Under the pieces are notes generated by a model. It had not been told where the DNA came from. It saw nothing but the letters and a program-made list of their open reading frames with translations, and searched no databases. Below, one piece after another: positions 9,147 through 18,319 of a stretch of DNA of 64,000 bases; positions within the stretch are counted from its first letter, which is position 1, and each line of letters starts with the position of its first letter. The position numbers were made by a program, and so were the translations under genes. The stretch is from Bacillus yapensis (GTDB taxonomy: Bacteria; Bacillota; Bacilli; Bacillales; Cytobacillaceae), in contig NZ_SUND01000001.1 in assembly GCF_005280205.1 (NCBI RefSeq), forward strand, positions 248,001-312,000. The letters run 5' to 3'.

Positions 9147-9174
9147 AGAGGGCTCAAACCGGGTCCTCTTTTTT
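9147..9174 (+). terminator. terminator after the methyltransferase gene
   Basis: A 9-bp stem (9147-9155 with 9161-9169, two wobble pairs) is followed by six T residues. Confidence 0.8.
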
Positions 9175-9201
9175 GGGATTGCCCAGAATTCGGCTTGGAT
9201 C

Positions 9202-9294
9202 GCGCATTTCTCAAGGATGATCGTGTATGTTTCGGAGTTTTATGCGTGCTTTTCGAATGGAATTGCGTATTTCTGGCTACTAATTGCGTATTTG
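9202..9294. repeat. intergenic array, motif GCGTATTTC, about 21-bp period, five copies
   Basis: Related motifs start at 9202 (GCGCATTTC), 9223 (GTGTATGTTTC), 9244 (GCGTGCTTTTC), 9265 (GCGTATTTC) and 9285 (GCGTATTTG). The spacing is 21, 21, 21 and 20 bp, with unrelated sequence between copies. It lies between two terminators that end convergent transcripts, so it is probably not coding. Confidence 0.7.
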
Positions 9295-9328
9295 CACTAG
9301 AAAACAAGTATCCAATAAAACAGAAAAA

Positions 9329-9350
9329 CCAGAGGAAAAAACTCCTCTGG
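9329..9350 (-). terminator. terminator of the nucleoside transporter gene
   Basis: The 7-bp stem CCAGAGG / CCTCTGG is followed on the minus strand by TTTTTCTGTTTT, 20 bp after the stop codon. Confidence 0.88.
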
Positions 9351-9370
9351 CTTCGTTTCCAAACTAACTC

Positions 9371-10549
9371 TTATAATACAACCCCTACAACAACCGCAGA
9401 CAACACGCTAACCAAAGTTGCGCCATACAATAGTTTCAAGCCAAATCGAGCGACAGCATTTCCTTTTTCCTCATTTAAGCTTTTCACAGCTCCGGCAATG
9501 ATTCCGATAGATGAGAAATTTGCAAATGAAACAAGGAATACGGAAATAATTCCGATTGTACGTGAACTAAACTCAGATTGAATATTCGTTAGGTCAAGCA
9601 TTGCGACAAACTCATTTGTGACAAGCTTTGTTGCCATGATCGCACCTGCATTCACAGATTCAGCCCATGGAACACCCATAATAAATGCAATTGGTGCAAA
9701 AATATATCCAAGTATTTCTTGGAATGTAATACCAAAAATCAAATCAAACACACTATTAATTCCAGCCATCAAAGCCACAAAGCCTATCAGCATAGCGCCT
9801 ACAATGATCGCTACCTTAAAGCCATCCATAATGTATTCGCCTAGCATTTCAAAGAAGCTTTGCTTTTCTTCTTGAATTTCAAGTATATCTTCTTTGGCAT
9901 CCACTGTATACGGATTAATAATAGAGGCGATAATGAATCCTCCGAATAAGTTAATAACAAGAGCAGTTACAACATACTTCGGTTCAATCATCGTCATATA
10001 GGCACCAACAATAGACATGGACACCGTCGACATCGCGGAAGCACACATCGTGTACAAACGTTGCTCACTCAATTGTCCAAGCTGTTTTTTAACCGTAATA
10101 AAGACTTCTGATTGTCCTACCATCGCTGAAGCCACACCATTGTATGACTCCAATTTTCCCAAGCCATTCACTTTACTTAATAGCAGGCCAATCCCTTTCA
10201 TGATAAAAGGAAGGATTTTTAAATGCTGCAAAATACCAATTAAAACAGATATGAAAACAATGGGTAGAAGAACCGTTAGGAAAAACGGAGCTTCTCCTTC
10301 GTTTGCAAGACCGCCAAATACAAAGGAGATCCCACTAGCGGCGTATTCCAATAATTTTTCGAAGACTCCCGCAAACACTTTTGTGATAATTAAACCGAAG
10401 TTTGTATTCAAAAGGATTGCAGATAAGATTAACTGAATGATAACCATAAGAATGACTGGCTTTAATTTTATCTGTTTGCGATTATTACTTGCCAAATAAG
10501 CAAGTCCTAGAACAACTAGTAAACCAATGACAGCTATGACGTATTTCAT
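9371..10549 (-). CDS. concentrative nucleoside transporter (CNT/NupC family)
   Basis: A 392-residue membrane transporter of the CNT family, which imports nucleosides with protons or sodium. The N-terminal part has three hydrophobic segments. The nucleoside-recognition region includes '[20 protein letters not shown]' and the C-terminal domain contains '[17 protein letters not shown]' and '[13 protein letters not shown]', both typical of the family. The start is set at 10549, where GGAGG lies 9 nt upstream, rather than at the earlier in-frame GTG/ATG. B. subtilis has several such proteins (NupC, YutK, NupG); which one this corresponds to is unclear. Confidence 0.88.
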   Translation of the reverse strand: MKYVIAVIGLLVVLGLAYLASNNRKQIKLKPVILMVIIQLILSAILLNTNFGLIITKVFAGVFEKLLEYAASGISFVFGGLANEGEAPFFLTVLLPIVFISVLIGILQHLKILPFIMKGIGLLLSKVNGLGKLESYNGVASAMVGQSEVFITVKKQLGQLSEQRLYTMCASAMSTVSMSIVGAYMTMIEPKYVVTALVINLFGGFIIASIINPYTVDAKEDILEIQEEKQSFFEMLGEYIMDGFKVAIIVGAMLIGFVALMAGINSVFDLIFGITFQEILGYIFAPIAFIMGVPWAESVNAGAIMATKLVTNEFVAMLDLTNIQSEFSSRTIGIISVFLVSFANFSSIGIIAGAVKSLNEEKGNAVARFGLKLLYGATLVSVLSAVVVGVVL

Positions 10550-10886
10550 CGTTGAGTTCCTCCACACTGTGTTGTGTTATTTTTATGTATTAATAGTAAT
10601 TCCCCATTATTTCACTTTGGTCTATGTTTTTTAATCAAAAAAACGACATAGCAAAAGGACAATCCGATGGTGCAAGATGTCCTCAGAATTTGAAATAATT
10701 TAGATTACTCACGAAAACCTTTAACAGTATAGCATGAATTTTTTAAAATCTTTATTGAAAAATATTTTTGAAGCTTGAGTTAATTACGGCAGTTTATAAT
10801 GTTTGGAATTTTTTAAACTATGGAAGGAAGTCACGGAGCTCATCTCGAAATATCCAGTTAAGACTTTTAATAATCGGAGGTAAGCT
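10550..10886. other. intergenic region with one hairpin
   Basis: This 337-bp divergent gap should hold the promoters of the transporter (minus) and the DUF4279 gene (plus). The only structure I see is at about 10658-10682, where AGGAC / GTCCT with a bulge forms a stem followed on the minus strand by T-rich sequence. It could be a leader attenuator of the transporter gene or a leftover terminator. I find no purine-riboswitch consensus and no further gene. Confidence 0.4.
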
Positions 10887-11327
10887 TTGGATTATAAGAA
10901 CACATCAATTGAAGTGTATTTCTCGTTATGGAGTGAAACTGTTTTTTCAATGGCACATGTTACTGATAAGCTCGGTATTTTCCCAACATATACTCAAAAA
11001 AGAGGAGACTGGCATCGGCCCAAGCCACCCATACGACCGCGGCAATACAACTTTAGTGAGTGGAAGTATAGCACCGGTTTAGTCGAAACCCTAGACATGC
11101 CATCGTTAGTTGATAAAATCGTTCATACTTTTCAGGACAAGGTTCACATTATTAATGAACTGAAAGAGGAACTACAGCTCAAGCTAAGGTTTCAGATAGT
11201 GCCATATATAAAAGATGGCATATCCCCAGCTTTTTCATTCACACCAGAACAAATGCAATTTGCGATTGATATCGGTGTCGTATTCGATATTGATCAATAC
11301 ATCTTTGGATTTGTGGAAGAGGACTAA
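10887..11327 (+). CDS. DUF4279 domain-containing protein
   Basis: A 146-residue soluble protein starting at TTG with TCGGAGG 6 nt upstream. The 'EVYFSLWSE', 'PKPPIRPRQYNFSEWKYST' and C-terminal 'IDIGVVFDIDQYIF' segments fit DUF4279, a family of small proteins of unknown function that often sit near immunity or toxin-related genes. No toxin gene is adjacent here. It ends at a bidirectional terminator facing the universal stress protein gene. Confidence 0.7.
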   Translation: MDYKNTSIEVYFSLWSETVFSMAHVTDKLGIFPTYTQKRGDWHRPKPPIRPRQYNFSEWKYSTGLVETLDMPSLVDKIVHTFQDKVHIINELKEELQLKLRFQIVPYIKDGISPAFSFTPEQMQFAIDIGVVFDIDQYIFGFVEED

Positions 11328-11344
11328 ATATACACAGACTAAAA

Positions 11345-11370
11345 CAGCCCACGAATCATTACGTGGGTTG
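11345..11370. terminator. bidirectional terminator between convergent genes
   Basis: The stem CAGCCCACG / CGTGGGTTG has one wobble pair. TTTT follows on the minus strand and a weaker T-rich stretch on the plus strand. Confidence 0.75.
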
Positions 11371-11389
11371 TTCATTGTAACATATCAAA

Positions 11390-11809
11390 TTATTTAACGA
11401 CGAGAACCGGACAATTTGTTCTTTTGACAACCTTGTGACTGACACTTCCAAGAACCATTTCCTGCAATGCATTTAAACCACGACTTCCGATAACTACTAA
11501 ATCAAACTTTTCCTTATTCGCATATTCAACTAGAGCTGGGCCTGGCTCTCCATGCAATATTTTTACATCGTATATTAATTTATTTGCTTTCATAAGGTCT
11601 TCTACCGGTTGAAGTCGACTTCTTCTTGCATGCTCCAAATCTTCCCGTCCCTGAGCATGGAGAACTTCACTCTTTGCTTTGGCAAAATCAGCTACATATA
11701 CCATTTCGAGTTTACTTTCACTATCTAAAGCAGCCATCTTAATCGCCTCATTTGCCGCTCTTAATGAATGTTCGGATCCATCCATTGCTAACATAATCTT
11801 CTTGTACAA
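11390..11809 (-). CDS. universal stress protein (UspA family)
   Basis: A UspA-fold protein of about 139 residues. The N-terminus 'KKIMLAMDGSEHSLRA' and the C-terminal ATP-binding signature 'VIGSRGLNALQEMVLGSVSHKVVKRTNCPVLVV' (G-2X-G-9X-G(S/T)) are both present, so it should bind ATP. The TTG at 11809 is preferred because GGAG lies 8 nt upstream; the ATG at 11815 is only 2 nt from it. The gene follows the SulP transporter by about 20 bp and is likely co-transcribed with it. SulP-UspA pairs are common in bacteria. Confidence 0.85.
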   Translation of the reverse strand: MYKKIMLAMDGSEHSLRAANEAIKMAALDSESKLEMVYVADFAKAKSEVLHAQGREDLEHARRSRLQPVEDLMKANKLIYDVKILHGEPGPALVEYANKEKFDLVVIGSRGLNALQEMVLGSVSHKVVKRTNCPVLVVK

Positions 11810-11827
11810 GGTCATCACTCCAATACA

Positions 11828-13291
11828 TTAATGTGTTGAAAGCTTTCCTTCCGGATCATGAAATACTGCTAATTTATCTACAAGCTTCTTACTCGCTGCA
11901 TTTAGATTTTTAATAGTGACTCGATTATGATTTTCACGGAACTTCATGACTACCTTATCTATGGCACCAACAGCTGAGTCATCCCATACATGGGCTGTGG
12001 AAAAATCAATATAGATATTTTGATTTTCAACCTTGTAATCAAAAGCATCTACAAAACTATCTACTGAAGCGAAGAACAATTGCCCTTCTACGTTAAAAGT
12101 GATTTGTGTAGCTTCTTGATTCTTCGATATCTTAATCGATGAAATTTTAGCAACGAAGAAAATTGCACTTAAAATGACTCCAGCAATAACCCCTTTAGAT
12201 AAGTCATGTGTCGCAACGACAATTGCTACCGTTACTACCATAACCAAGGCATCAGATTTAGGCGCTTTTCGGATATAAGAGAAAGAACTCCAATCAAATG
12301 TTCCAATGCATACCATAATCATAATTCCAACAAGAACAGGCATCGGAACTTGAACTACTAAGTCTCCCAAAACAATAATAAGGAACATGAGAAACCCACC
12401 TGCAATCAGCGTTGATAGTCGCCCACGTCCACCAGATTTCACATTAATGACAGATTGGCCAATCATTGCACAGCCGGCCATTCCACCAAAGAAACCAGTG
12501 ACAATATTAGCAATTCCTTGCCCTCTTGCCTCTTGATTTTTGTTACTTTCCGTACTAGTCATATCATCAACAATCGATGCCGTTAACAAGCTTTCTAGAA
12601 GACCAACAATTGCTAAGGAAATAGAATAAGGGAAAATAATAGCCAATGTTTCAAATGAAAACGGTACATTAGGAATTAAAAAGGATGGAAGCGTTTGTGT
12701 AATGATACCCAAATCTCCAACTGTTTTTAATTCCACTCCAGAAAAAACAGTTACTGCCGTTAAGACAATTATGGCAATTAACGGAGCCGGAATTGCCTTG
12801 AAAAACCTTGGCACGACATAAACAATTAATAAAGTAATAGCCACAAATACATACGTCATATTCGAGATTCCAATAAAATGAGGAACTTGTGCCATAAAAA
12901 TTAAAATGGCTAGAGCATTAACAAAACCGATCATGACCGCTCTTGGGATAAACTTCATCAGTCTCGCTATTTTAAATACTCCAAATAGAATCTGAATAAT
13001 ACCGGTTAAAATGGTAGCTGCAAACAAATACTCCAATCCATAATCTTTAACCAGTGGTACCATTACCAATGCCATAGCACCTGTTGCCGCAGAAATCATC
13101 CCAGGTCTTCCACCTGCAAATGCAATAATGACTGCCATTGTAAAAGAGGCATACAGTCCCACCATTGGGTCCACTCCAGCAATAATAGAAAAAGCAATCG
13201 CTTCAGGAATAAGAGCTAAGGCAACAACAATCCCAGAAAGGATATCGCCTTTAATATTGGAGAACCATTCTTTCTTTATCTTTTCAACCAC
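11828..13291 (-). CDS. SulP family inorganic anion transporter with STAS domain
   Basis: A 487-residue SLC26/SulP transporter. The membrane domain (about 15-380) opens with '[27 protein letters not shown]' and has about 12 helices. A STAS domain follows (about 395-480, '[11 protein letters not shown]', '[13 protein letters not shown]'). Relatives carry sulphate, bicarbonate or other anions; the ion cannot be told here. The start is GTG with TTTGGAGG 9 nt upstream. The neighbouring UspA gene suggests a shared transcript. Confidence 0.88.
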   Translation of the reverse strand: MVEKIKKEWFSNIKGDILSGIVVALALIPEAIAFSIIAGVDPMVGLYASFTMAVIIAFAGGRPGMISAATGAMALVMVPLVKDYGLEYLFAATILTGIIQILFGVFKIARLMKFIPRAVMIGFVNALAILIFMAQVPHFIGISNMTYVFVAITLLIVYVVPRFFKAIPAPLIAIIVLTAVTVFSGVELKTVGDLGIITQTLPSFLIPNVPFSFETLAIIFPYSISLAIVGLLESLLTASIVDDMTSTESNKNQEARGQGIANIVTGFFGGMAGCAMIGQSVINVKSGGRGRLSTLIAGGFLMFLIIVLGDLVVQVPMPVLVGIMIMVCIGTFDWSSFSYIRKAPKSDALVMVVTVAIVVATHDLSKGVIAGVILSAIFFVAKISSIKISKNQEATQITFNVEGQLFFASVDSFVDAFDYKVENQNIYIDFSTAHVWDDSAVGAIDKVVMKFRENHNRVTIKNLNAASKKLVDKLAVFHDPEGKLSTH

Positions 13292-13475
13292 TTTCTAAAA
13301 CCTCCAAATCTATAGTAAACTGTGGATATACGCTATTAAAAAGGTAATAACTACAAAAACACACTTGAATAGTCTATCACCTTTTGTTCCAAAAATGAAC
13401 CTTTTTGGGAAGGTTTCTTAACAAAATACAGGCTATAATTGTATAAACGTTTTTTATAAAACAGGAGATTTTGCT

Positions 13476-14018
13476 ATGTTAATTGGATACATGAGACCGT
13501 CCGAAGACGATCCAAACTGTGAAGAACAGCAAAAAAATTTAATAGCTATCCCATGTGACAGCATTTTTTCAGAAGAACATTCCTCCCCTAAAAAAAGAAT
13601 CCAACTTAAAACTCTATTAAGTAATCTTGATTGCGGAGATAAAGTCGTCATTTCAAAATTATCTACTTTAGCCGATTCATCACGTCATCTAGTGGAATTG
13701 TTAGAAGTCATAAACTCCAAAGGTGCTTTTATCTTCTCTCTAAAAGAGGGGATTGATACGAGTAATGGAGCTGGCCACAGTTTTTATGAGATTGTCAGAC
13801 ATCTCGTGGAATTTCAAAGTGATTTAATTAGTGAGAGAACAAAACAAGGGTTAACTGAGGCCAAACAAAAAGGAGTAACAACAGGACGACCAAGGAAACC
13901 AGACAAAAATGTGCAACGGGCGATTGAGATGTACCAAAGTAAAAACTATACATTAGCCCAAATAAAAGAGGAAACAGGAATAAGTAAATCGACTTTATAT
14001 CGATATTTAGAGAATTAG
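13476..14018 (+). CDS. resolvase-family serine recombinase, probably catalytically degenerate
   Basis: A 180-residue protein with the layout of a resolvase. The N-terminal catalytic-like domain (1-about 130) keeps 'GYMRPS' (R7, S9) and the helix E region 'ISERTKQGLTEAKQKGVTTGRPRK'. A C-terminal Hin-type helix-turn-helix follows (about 140-180, 'YTLAQIKEETGISKSTLYRYL'). In active enzymes a KLDRLGR motif supplies catalytic arginines; here it reads KLSTLADS (61-68), with both arginines gone. No inverted repeats, res site or cargo genes surround it. It may act only as a DNA-binding protein. It resembles chromosomal YneB-type proteins. Confidence 0.7.
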   Translation: MLIGYMRPSEDDPNCEEQQKNLIAIPCDSIFSEEHSSPKKRIQLKTLLSNLDCGDKVVISKLSTLADSSRHLVELLEVINSKGAFIFSLKEGIDTSNGAGHSFYEIVRHLVEFQSDLISERTKQGLTEAKQKGVTTGRPRKPDKNVQRAIEMYQSKNYTLAQIKEETGISKSTLYRYLEN

Positions 14019-14039
14019 AATGAAGTACTTCAGCACAAA

Positions 14040-14080
14040 AAAATAGCTTGAATGAATTTAACATTCATTCGAGCTATTTT
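14040..14080. terminator. strong bidirectional terminator
   Basis: A 17-bp stem (14040-14056 with 14064-14080, one T-G pair) with flanking A and T runs separates the recombinase and alpha-mannosidase genes. Confidence 0.92.
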
Positions 14081-14088
14081 CCATCCAT

Positions 14089-17000
14089 TTAAGAAAAATA
14101 CAATAGAAGTGTCTTAATTTCATAAGGGTTGATCGTGAATTCAATATTACCTGTTTTCTCTTCTCCTTCAACCTGTTCCATTAAATTCGTTTCTACCCAT
14201 TTTTCAACAGGTACCGCGAAATCTAATCTCACTTTTCCACGTCTGCCCTCAAATTCATGAAGACGAATAATTACGGCATTGTCATCTTCTTTTTTCTTAA
14301 TCGCATCGACAATGACATGCTCGCCATCAATCTTCACAAACGACTTCTCTTGCGGAGCAAATCCACCTTTTACGGCCTTCAATGGATGGTTCAAATACCA
14401 TGCCTGTTTGACCGTTTGCCCTTCTCGCCAATCACCCAAATGCGGAAGCAAGGAATACGTGAATTCATGCTCTCCTTGGTCAGCAGTCGGATCTGGATAT
14501 ACAGCCGACTTCAATAGTGATAGACGCATGGTGTTTTCCTTAATGTCATGACCATACTTACAATTATTTAATAGACTGACACCATAACCCGTTTCAGAAA
14601 GGTCAGCCCACTGATGACCAACTGTTTCAAAGCGTGCCATATCCCAGCTCGTATTCCAATGTGTCGGTCGCTTCACATTTCCAAACTGGATATCATACGT
14701 TGCTTCCGTCGTACGAATATCCACTGGGAACGCTACCTTCAAGAGCTTATTTTTCTGATGCCAATTCACTTTTGTTTGAAAATCAATACGTCGATTATGC
14801 GCATAGAAAATCGTATCCTGCTCAATCTGTGAGTTTTGGTATGTCCAAATGGTACGAACCACAGCTCGTAGCGGTCCGTTCTCAATTAACTCACTTGAGA
14901 CAAGCTCCGTAATTTCCTCCATTTTTTCCTGGTAAAATAAATCGATATCCCACGCATCCCAGTATAAAGGTTTATCTTCAAAAATTTGAAAGACATTCCC
15001 ATTGTGTCCAGTCTTAATGACTTCGCGCTCTGCTTCCTTATCATACAACGATTCTAATTGCTTCGAACGATTCCATTTTACTGAATAAAAAGGAGTTTCT
15101 AAGGAGTCTTCATTAAATACGAACGGGCTATCCGCTGGCACATCTCCTTGATGGAATTCAATTTCCACACCACCAAAGGAAGACGGTTTCTCCACTTTCA
15201 CTAACCAGCCTTCTTCATTTCGTTGAGCAATCAGTTTCTCACCCTGTTTTGACGCCCAATAACCATTTCCTTCATCAAATGGAATTTGAGCAATTTGCTC
15301 ATCCTCCCATTGGGATGCATTCAGAACCGTATATGTCTTACTTTCTGATGCAATTAGCCCCGCAACCTGCTGCTGCATGATTTCTTTTTGAATACCCTCG
15401 GTTTCAGCATACTCGACCTTTGAATCTTCATAGACCTCTTTAATCGAAGACCCTGGGATAATGTCATGAAATTGATTTCGCAAAATAATCTTCCAGCCTG
15501 CATCTAGCTGTTCCTTCGGATATTTTTCCCAAGTTGAAAGCAAGGCGTTCCATACAGATAACCATTCGATTTCTCGATAAGCTAACTCCAATTTTCGATT
15601 CATTCGTTTGTTGTTAGCCTGGCTCGTATACGTGCCCCGGTGATACTCCAGATACAACTCTCCATCCCATGTATGCACATACTCATTTGTATTCTCAATC
15701 TTCTCATGAAGCTTTTTGAAAAAATCTCCTGCTTTTGCAGTCTTCACCTTTGGGATTCCAGGCATATCTTCAAATCTACGACGAAGCTCTAGCATTTCTC
15801 GATTTACTCCGCCTCCCCCATCTCCATAGCCATAGGAAACGAGTAAATCCTGATTAATGTCTTTATTTCGATATGCTTTCCATGCTCCATTGACCGTTTT
15901 CGCCGTTAATAGACCGTTATACGTGTAAAACCAAGAATCTGGTGGATTCCATGGCTCAGGAGTCGTCACGAAATGCGTTAAGATCTCTGTCCCATCAATG
16001 CCCTTCCAATTGAACGTATCATGCGGCATACGATTGTACTGGTTCCAGCTAATCTTCGTCGTCATGAACGTATGGATACCCGATTTTTTCAAAATTTGCG
16101 GAAGTGCCCAGCTATAACCAAACACATCTGGAAGCCATAAATACTCACAGTTCACCCCAAATTCTCGATTAAAGAACGCTTTTCCATGTAAAATCTGTCT
16201 CACTAAGGATTCGCCACTAGGGATATTACAATCCGCTTCTAGCCACATGGAACCTTCTGTTTCCCAACGCCCCTCTTTCACCCGCTCCTTAATCTTTTCG
16301 TAGATTTCAGGATAATCATTTTTAATATAGTCATATAATTGTGGCTGAGTTTGAAGGAAAAAGTATTCAGGAAACTGCTCCATCAAGCGCAGAACTGTTG
16401 AAAAAGAACGAGCCGCTTTTTCACGCGTATGCTTCAGTCGCCATAGCCATGCTACATCAATATGGGTATGTCCGACACAATGAATCGTCACAGCATGATG
16501 CTTTTCAATTTCTCGTAAACTCGTTTGCAGAGCTTCCCTCGCTAGCTCACAGCTTTTATAAAACGAATCGTCGCCTGGCTTACTCCAATCAAGCAATGCA
16601 AAGGCACCGTTTAAGGCATTTACAATTTTGTGTTTCTCTGGACTTTCATCCCCTAGCTCTTGAATCGTTTGCCATCCAGCCAATGAAGTATAGTAAAGAT
16701 CATCGACCGCTTCATCTAACCAGCATAATTCCGAAGTCTCAAGGGTATAGTTTTGAACTTTCGGCTCACCACCACCCTCAAGGCCCGACCATAAGCGGAA
16801 GTGTAGCTCAACCATTTTTCCACTATCCTCTGCTTGAAAAAAGACTTCTTGGTGATTCGAGTCCACACCTTGATAAGGCTTGCGATTGACGAATAACAGT
16901 GATTCAAAACCTGAGTTATTGCCTCCACCAGTGCGCCCAAAATCAAATAGGCCAACTACCTTTTTTCCTCGCCATCCGGTCGGAATCTTGATAGAAGTAT

Positions 17001-17199
17001 GTAGCCAAAGATAGCGATCTCGCCCTTTCCATTGGTCACCTTGTTTTAAAACAAACCCATCCATACTTGCCGGCGGATAAGTTCCTAATTCTCCCTCATC
17101 CTCCATCGCTTGAAACTCATGTAATTCAATGGCATCACGATAACGGTATGCTGCTAATTCCTTGATTCTTTCCTCTAGCTTTCTTTCTGTTAAAAACAT
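14089..17199 (-). CDS. alpha-mannosidase, glycoside hydrolase family 38
   Basis: A 1036-residue cytoplasmic enzyme (no signal peptide). The N-terminal domain is followed by the GH38 catalytic domain (about 230-500) with zinc-ligand motif GHTHIDVAWLW and nucleophile Asp in WLPDVFGYSW. An alpha-helical mid domain and the long C-terminal beta-sandwich complete it. It should release mannose from alpha-mannosides or from mannosylglycerate-type compounds. It stands alone, without a PTS or ABC transporter beside it. The start is the ATG at 17199 with GAGGTG 5 nt upstream; the frame also opens at a GTG two codons earlier. Confidence 0.9.
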   Translation of the reverse strand: MFLTERKLEERIKELAAYRYRDAIELHEFQAMEDEGELGTYPPASMDGFVLKQGDQWKGRDRYLWLHTSIKIPTGWRGKKVVGLFDFGRTGGGNNSGFESLLFVNRKPYQGVDSNHQEVFFQAEDSGKMVELHFRLWSGLEGGGEPKVQNYTLETSELCWLDEAVDDLYYTSLAGWQTIQELGDESPEKHKIVNALNGAFALLDWSKPGDDSFYKSCELAREALQTSLREIEKHHAVTIHCVGHTHIDVAWLWRLKHTREKAARSFSTVLRLMEQFPEYFFLQTQPQLYDYIKNDYPEIYEKIKERVKEGRWETEGSMWLEADCNIPSGESLVRQILHGKAFFNREFGVNCEYLWLPDVFGYSWALPQILKKSGIHTFMTTKISWNQYNRMPHDTFNWKGIDGTEILTHFVTTPEPWNPPDSWFYTYNGLLTAKTVNGAWKAYRNKDINQDLLVSYGYGDGGGGVNREMLELRRRFEDMPGIPKVKTAKAGDFFKKLHEKIENTNEYVHTWDGELYLEYHRGTYTSQANNKRMNRKLELAYREIEWLSVWNALLSTWEKYPKEQLDAGWKIILRNQFHDIIPGSSIKEVYEDSKVEYAETEGIQKEIMQQQVAGLIASESKTYTVLNASQWEDEQIAQIPFDEGNGYWASKQGEKLIAQRNEEGWLVKVEKPSSFGGVEIEFHQGDVPADSPFVFNEDSLETPFYSVKWNRSKQLESLYDKEAEREVIKTGHNGNVFQIFEDKPLYWDAWDIDLFYQEKMEEITELVSSELIENGPLRAVVRTIWTYQNSQIEQDTIFYAHNRRIDFQTKVNWHQKNKLLKVAFPVDIRTTEATYDIQFGNVKRPTHWNTSWDMARFETVGHQWADLSETGYGVSLLNNCKYGHDIKENTMRLSLLKSAVYPDPTADQGEHEFTYSLLPHLGDWREGQTVKQAWYLNHPLKAVKGGFAPQEKSFVKIDGEHVIVDAIKKKEDDNAVIIRLHEFEGRRGKVRLDFAVPVEKWVETNLMEQVEGEEKTGNIEFTINPYEIKTLLLYFS

Positions 17200-17231
17200 A
17201 GCCACACCTCATTTATTATGTTTTTATTTAC

Positions 17232-17321
17232 AGGTTCCTTCGTTTGTGTAAACGTTTACATAAAGTCGTGAATTCTCGAATCTTTGTTAAACAAAGAGGG
17301 GTAGGAACCTTAAAAAGATTT
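17232..17321 (-). promoter_or_regulatory. control region of the alpha-mannosidase gene
   Basis: A perfect 14-bp palindrome, TGTAAACGTTTACA (17247-17260), lies 48 bp upstream of the start. It fits both the cre consensus for CcpA and a LacI-family operator. A second palindrome, CTTTGTT-A-AACAAAG, lies at about 17282-17296. An inverted pair AGGTTCCT / AGGAACCT (about 17232 and 17313) brackets both. Carbon catabolite repression is the simplest reading. Confidence 0.6.
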
Positions 17322-17490
17322 CTGACTATTAACATTATATCAAGCCCACACATGCCAGCCAATTTATAATGTGAAATATTTCAGCAAAAGAAGAATCTGG
17401 TATCAAAAGATTGTTTGATTCACGCTCCTTTTTTCTTTTAGTAACTTCATTAAAAGAGTTAAATCTACTTTATTTCCTGCACTTGGTATT

Positions 17491-18003
17491 TCATAAGGGA
17501 TCTACGGTTTCAAGTTTTTGCTCTAACTCCCGAAGCTGACGGAAGTGATGACGGAAGTGCATTCCAACAAGATCGTACCATTCCCTCGCATTTAACCAAC
17601 CAAAGCCTCCATGTTTCATTTTGTAATTTATATTTATTGTATCTACTTTTGATTCCCATTGCTTTAATCTTTCTCTTACTTGCTCTAATCGAAAAGAAAG
17701 GTTTTCCCTACTATCTAAATTGTAAGGCGGTGAGTTTAATTCGTCCGGTAATTTGATTTTGATCGGGGGAAATCCTCCTATTTCAAATAAGTGTTCACCC
17801 GATTTTGTCTTACCTAACACTTGTTCTTCTTCCGATACAGCGCAAGCTTCCACTTTATCTATGTACTCATGAGCAACGACGATGATATGGTCGTACATCT
17901 GACAGATTGACCAAGTTCCTTCAGCAGATATGTACCTTAGTTGCTTCAGAGAATATTTTCTTAAATTGTCTTTGTATGTATCAATCACTTCTATAACACT
18001 CAA
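17491..18003 (-). CDS. DinB family protein
   Basis: A 170-residue four-helix protein of the DinB/YfiT superfamily, with metal-ligand-type histidines in 'WSICQMYDHIIVVAHEY' and 'HFRHHFRQL'. Members are metal-dependent proteins, some of them thiol transferases (bacillithiol or mycothiol). The specific role here is unknown. The gene is monocistronic, with a gap on each side. Confidence 0.75.
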   Translation of the reverse strand: MSVIEVIDTYKDNLRKYSLKQLRYISAEGTWSICQMYDHIIVVAHEYIDKVEACAVSEEEQVLGKTKSGEHLFEIGGFPPIKIKLPDELNSPPYNLDSRENLSFRLEQVRERLKQWESKVDTININYKMKHGGFGWLNAREWYDLVGMHFRHHFRQLRELEQKLETVDPL

Positions 18004-18319
18004 TTTGCTCTCCCCTTTATAAAGTCCATATTAATTCCCTTACATGTACCTATGAATAATATTCCATCGTTTTGAGGAATATCCTCCTTATGTTTAAAGG
18101 GAAATATGTTTCATTGTTAACCACTTAAAACTGGGAACTCATATTTACCTTAGGATAAAAAGCAAAAACCAACGCCTAATTAAACAAGCATTGGTCTGGA
18201 GAGTCTCTTAGTATGTTTTTTTAGGAATCCACGTCAACAAAACCATTTGGATTCTAAGTGAGGGCAGATCAATTATGGGCTACAAAAGAAAAACTGAATC
18301 TAGTCATTCAAACTAAACC
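18004..18319. other. intergenic region with a minus-strand terminator
   Basis: The only recognisable element in this 316-bp gap is a hairpin at 18168-18195 (ACCAATGC / GCGTTGGT, one mismatch) followed on the minus strand by TTTTGCTTTTT. It probably ends the DUF3231 transcript. The rest should hold the DinB-gene promoter. Confidence 0.6.

Noticed and set aside
10550-10886. Purine riboswitch upstream of the nucleoside transporter
   Set aside because: The conserved riboswitch core and paired loops are absent; only a simple hairpin is present.
13476-14018. Serine recombinase as evidence of an active transposon
   Set aside because: No terminal repeats, res site or cargo genes are seen and the catalytic arginines are missing.
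16341-16889. Plus-strand frame of 182 codons within the alpha-mannosidase gene
   Set aside because: It is an antisense frame in a conserved GH38 gene without ribosome-binding site or known motif.
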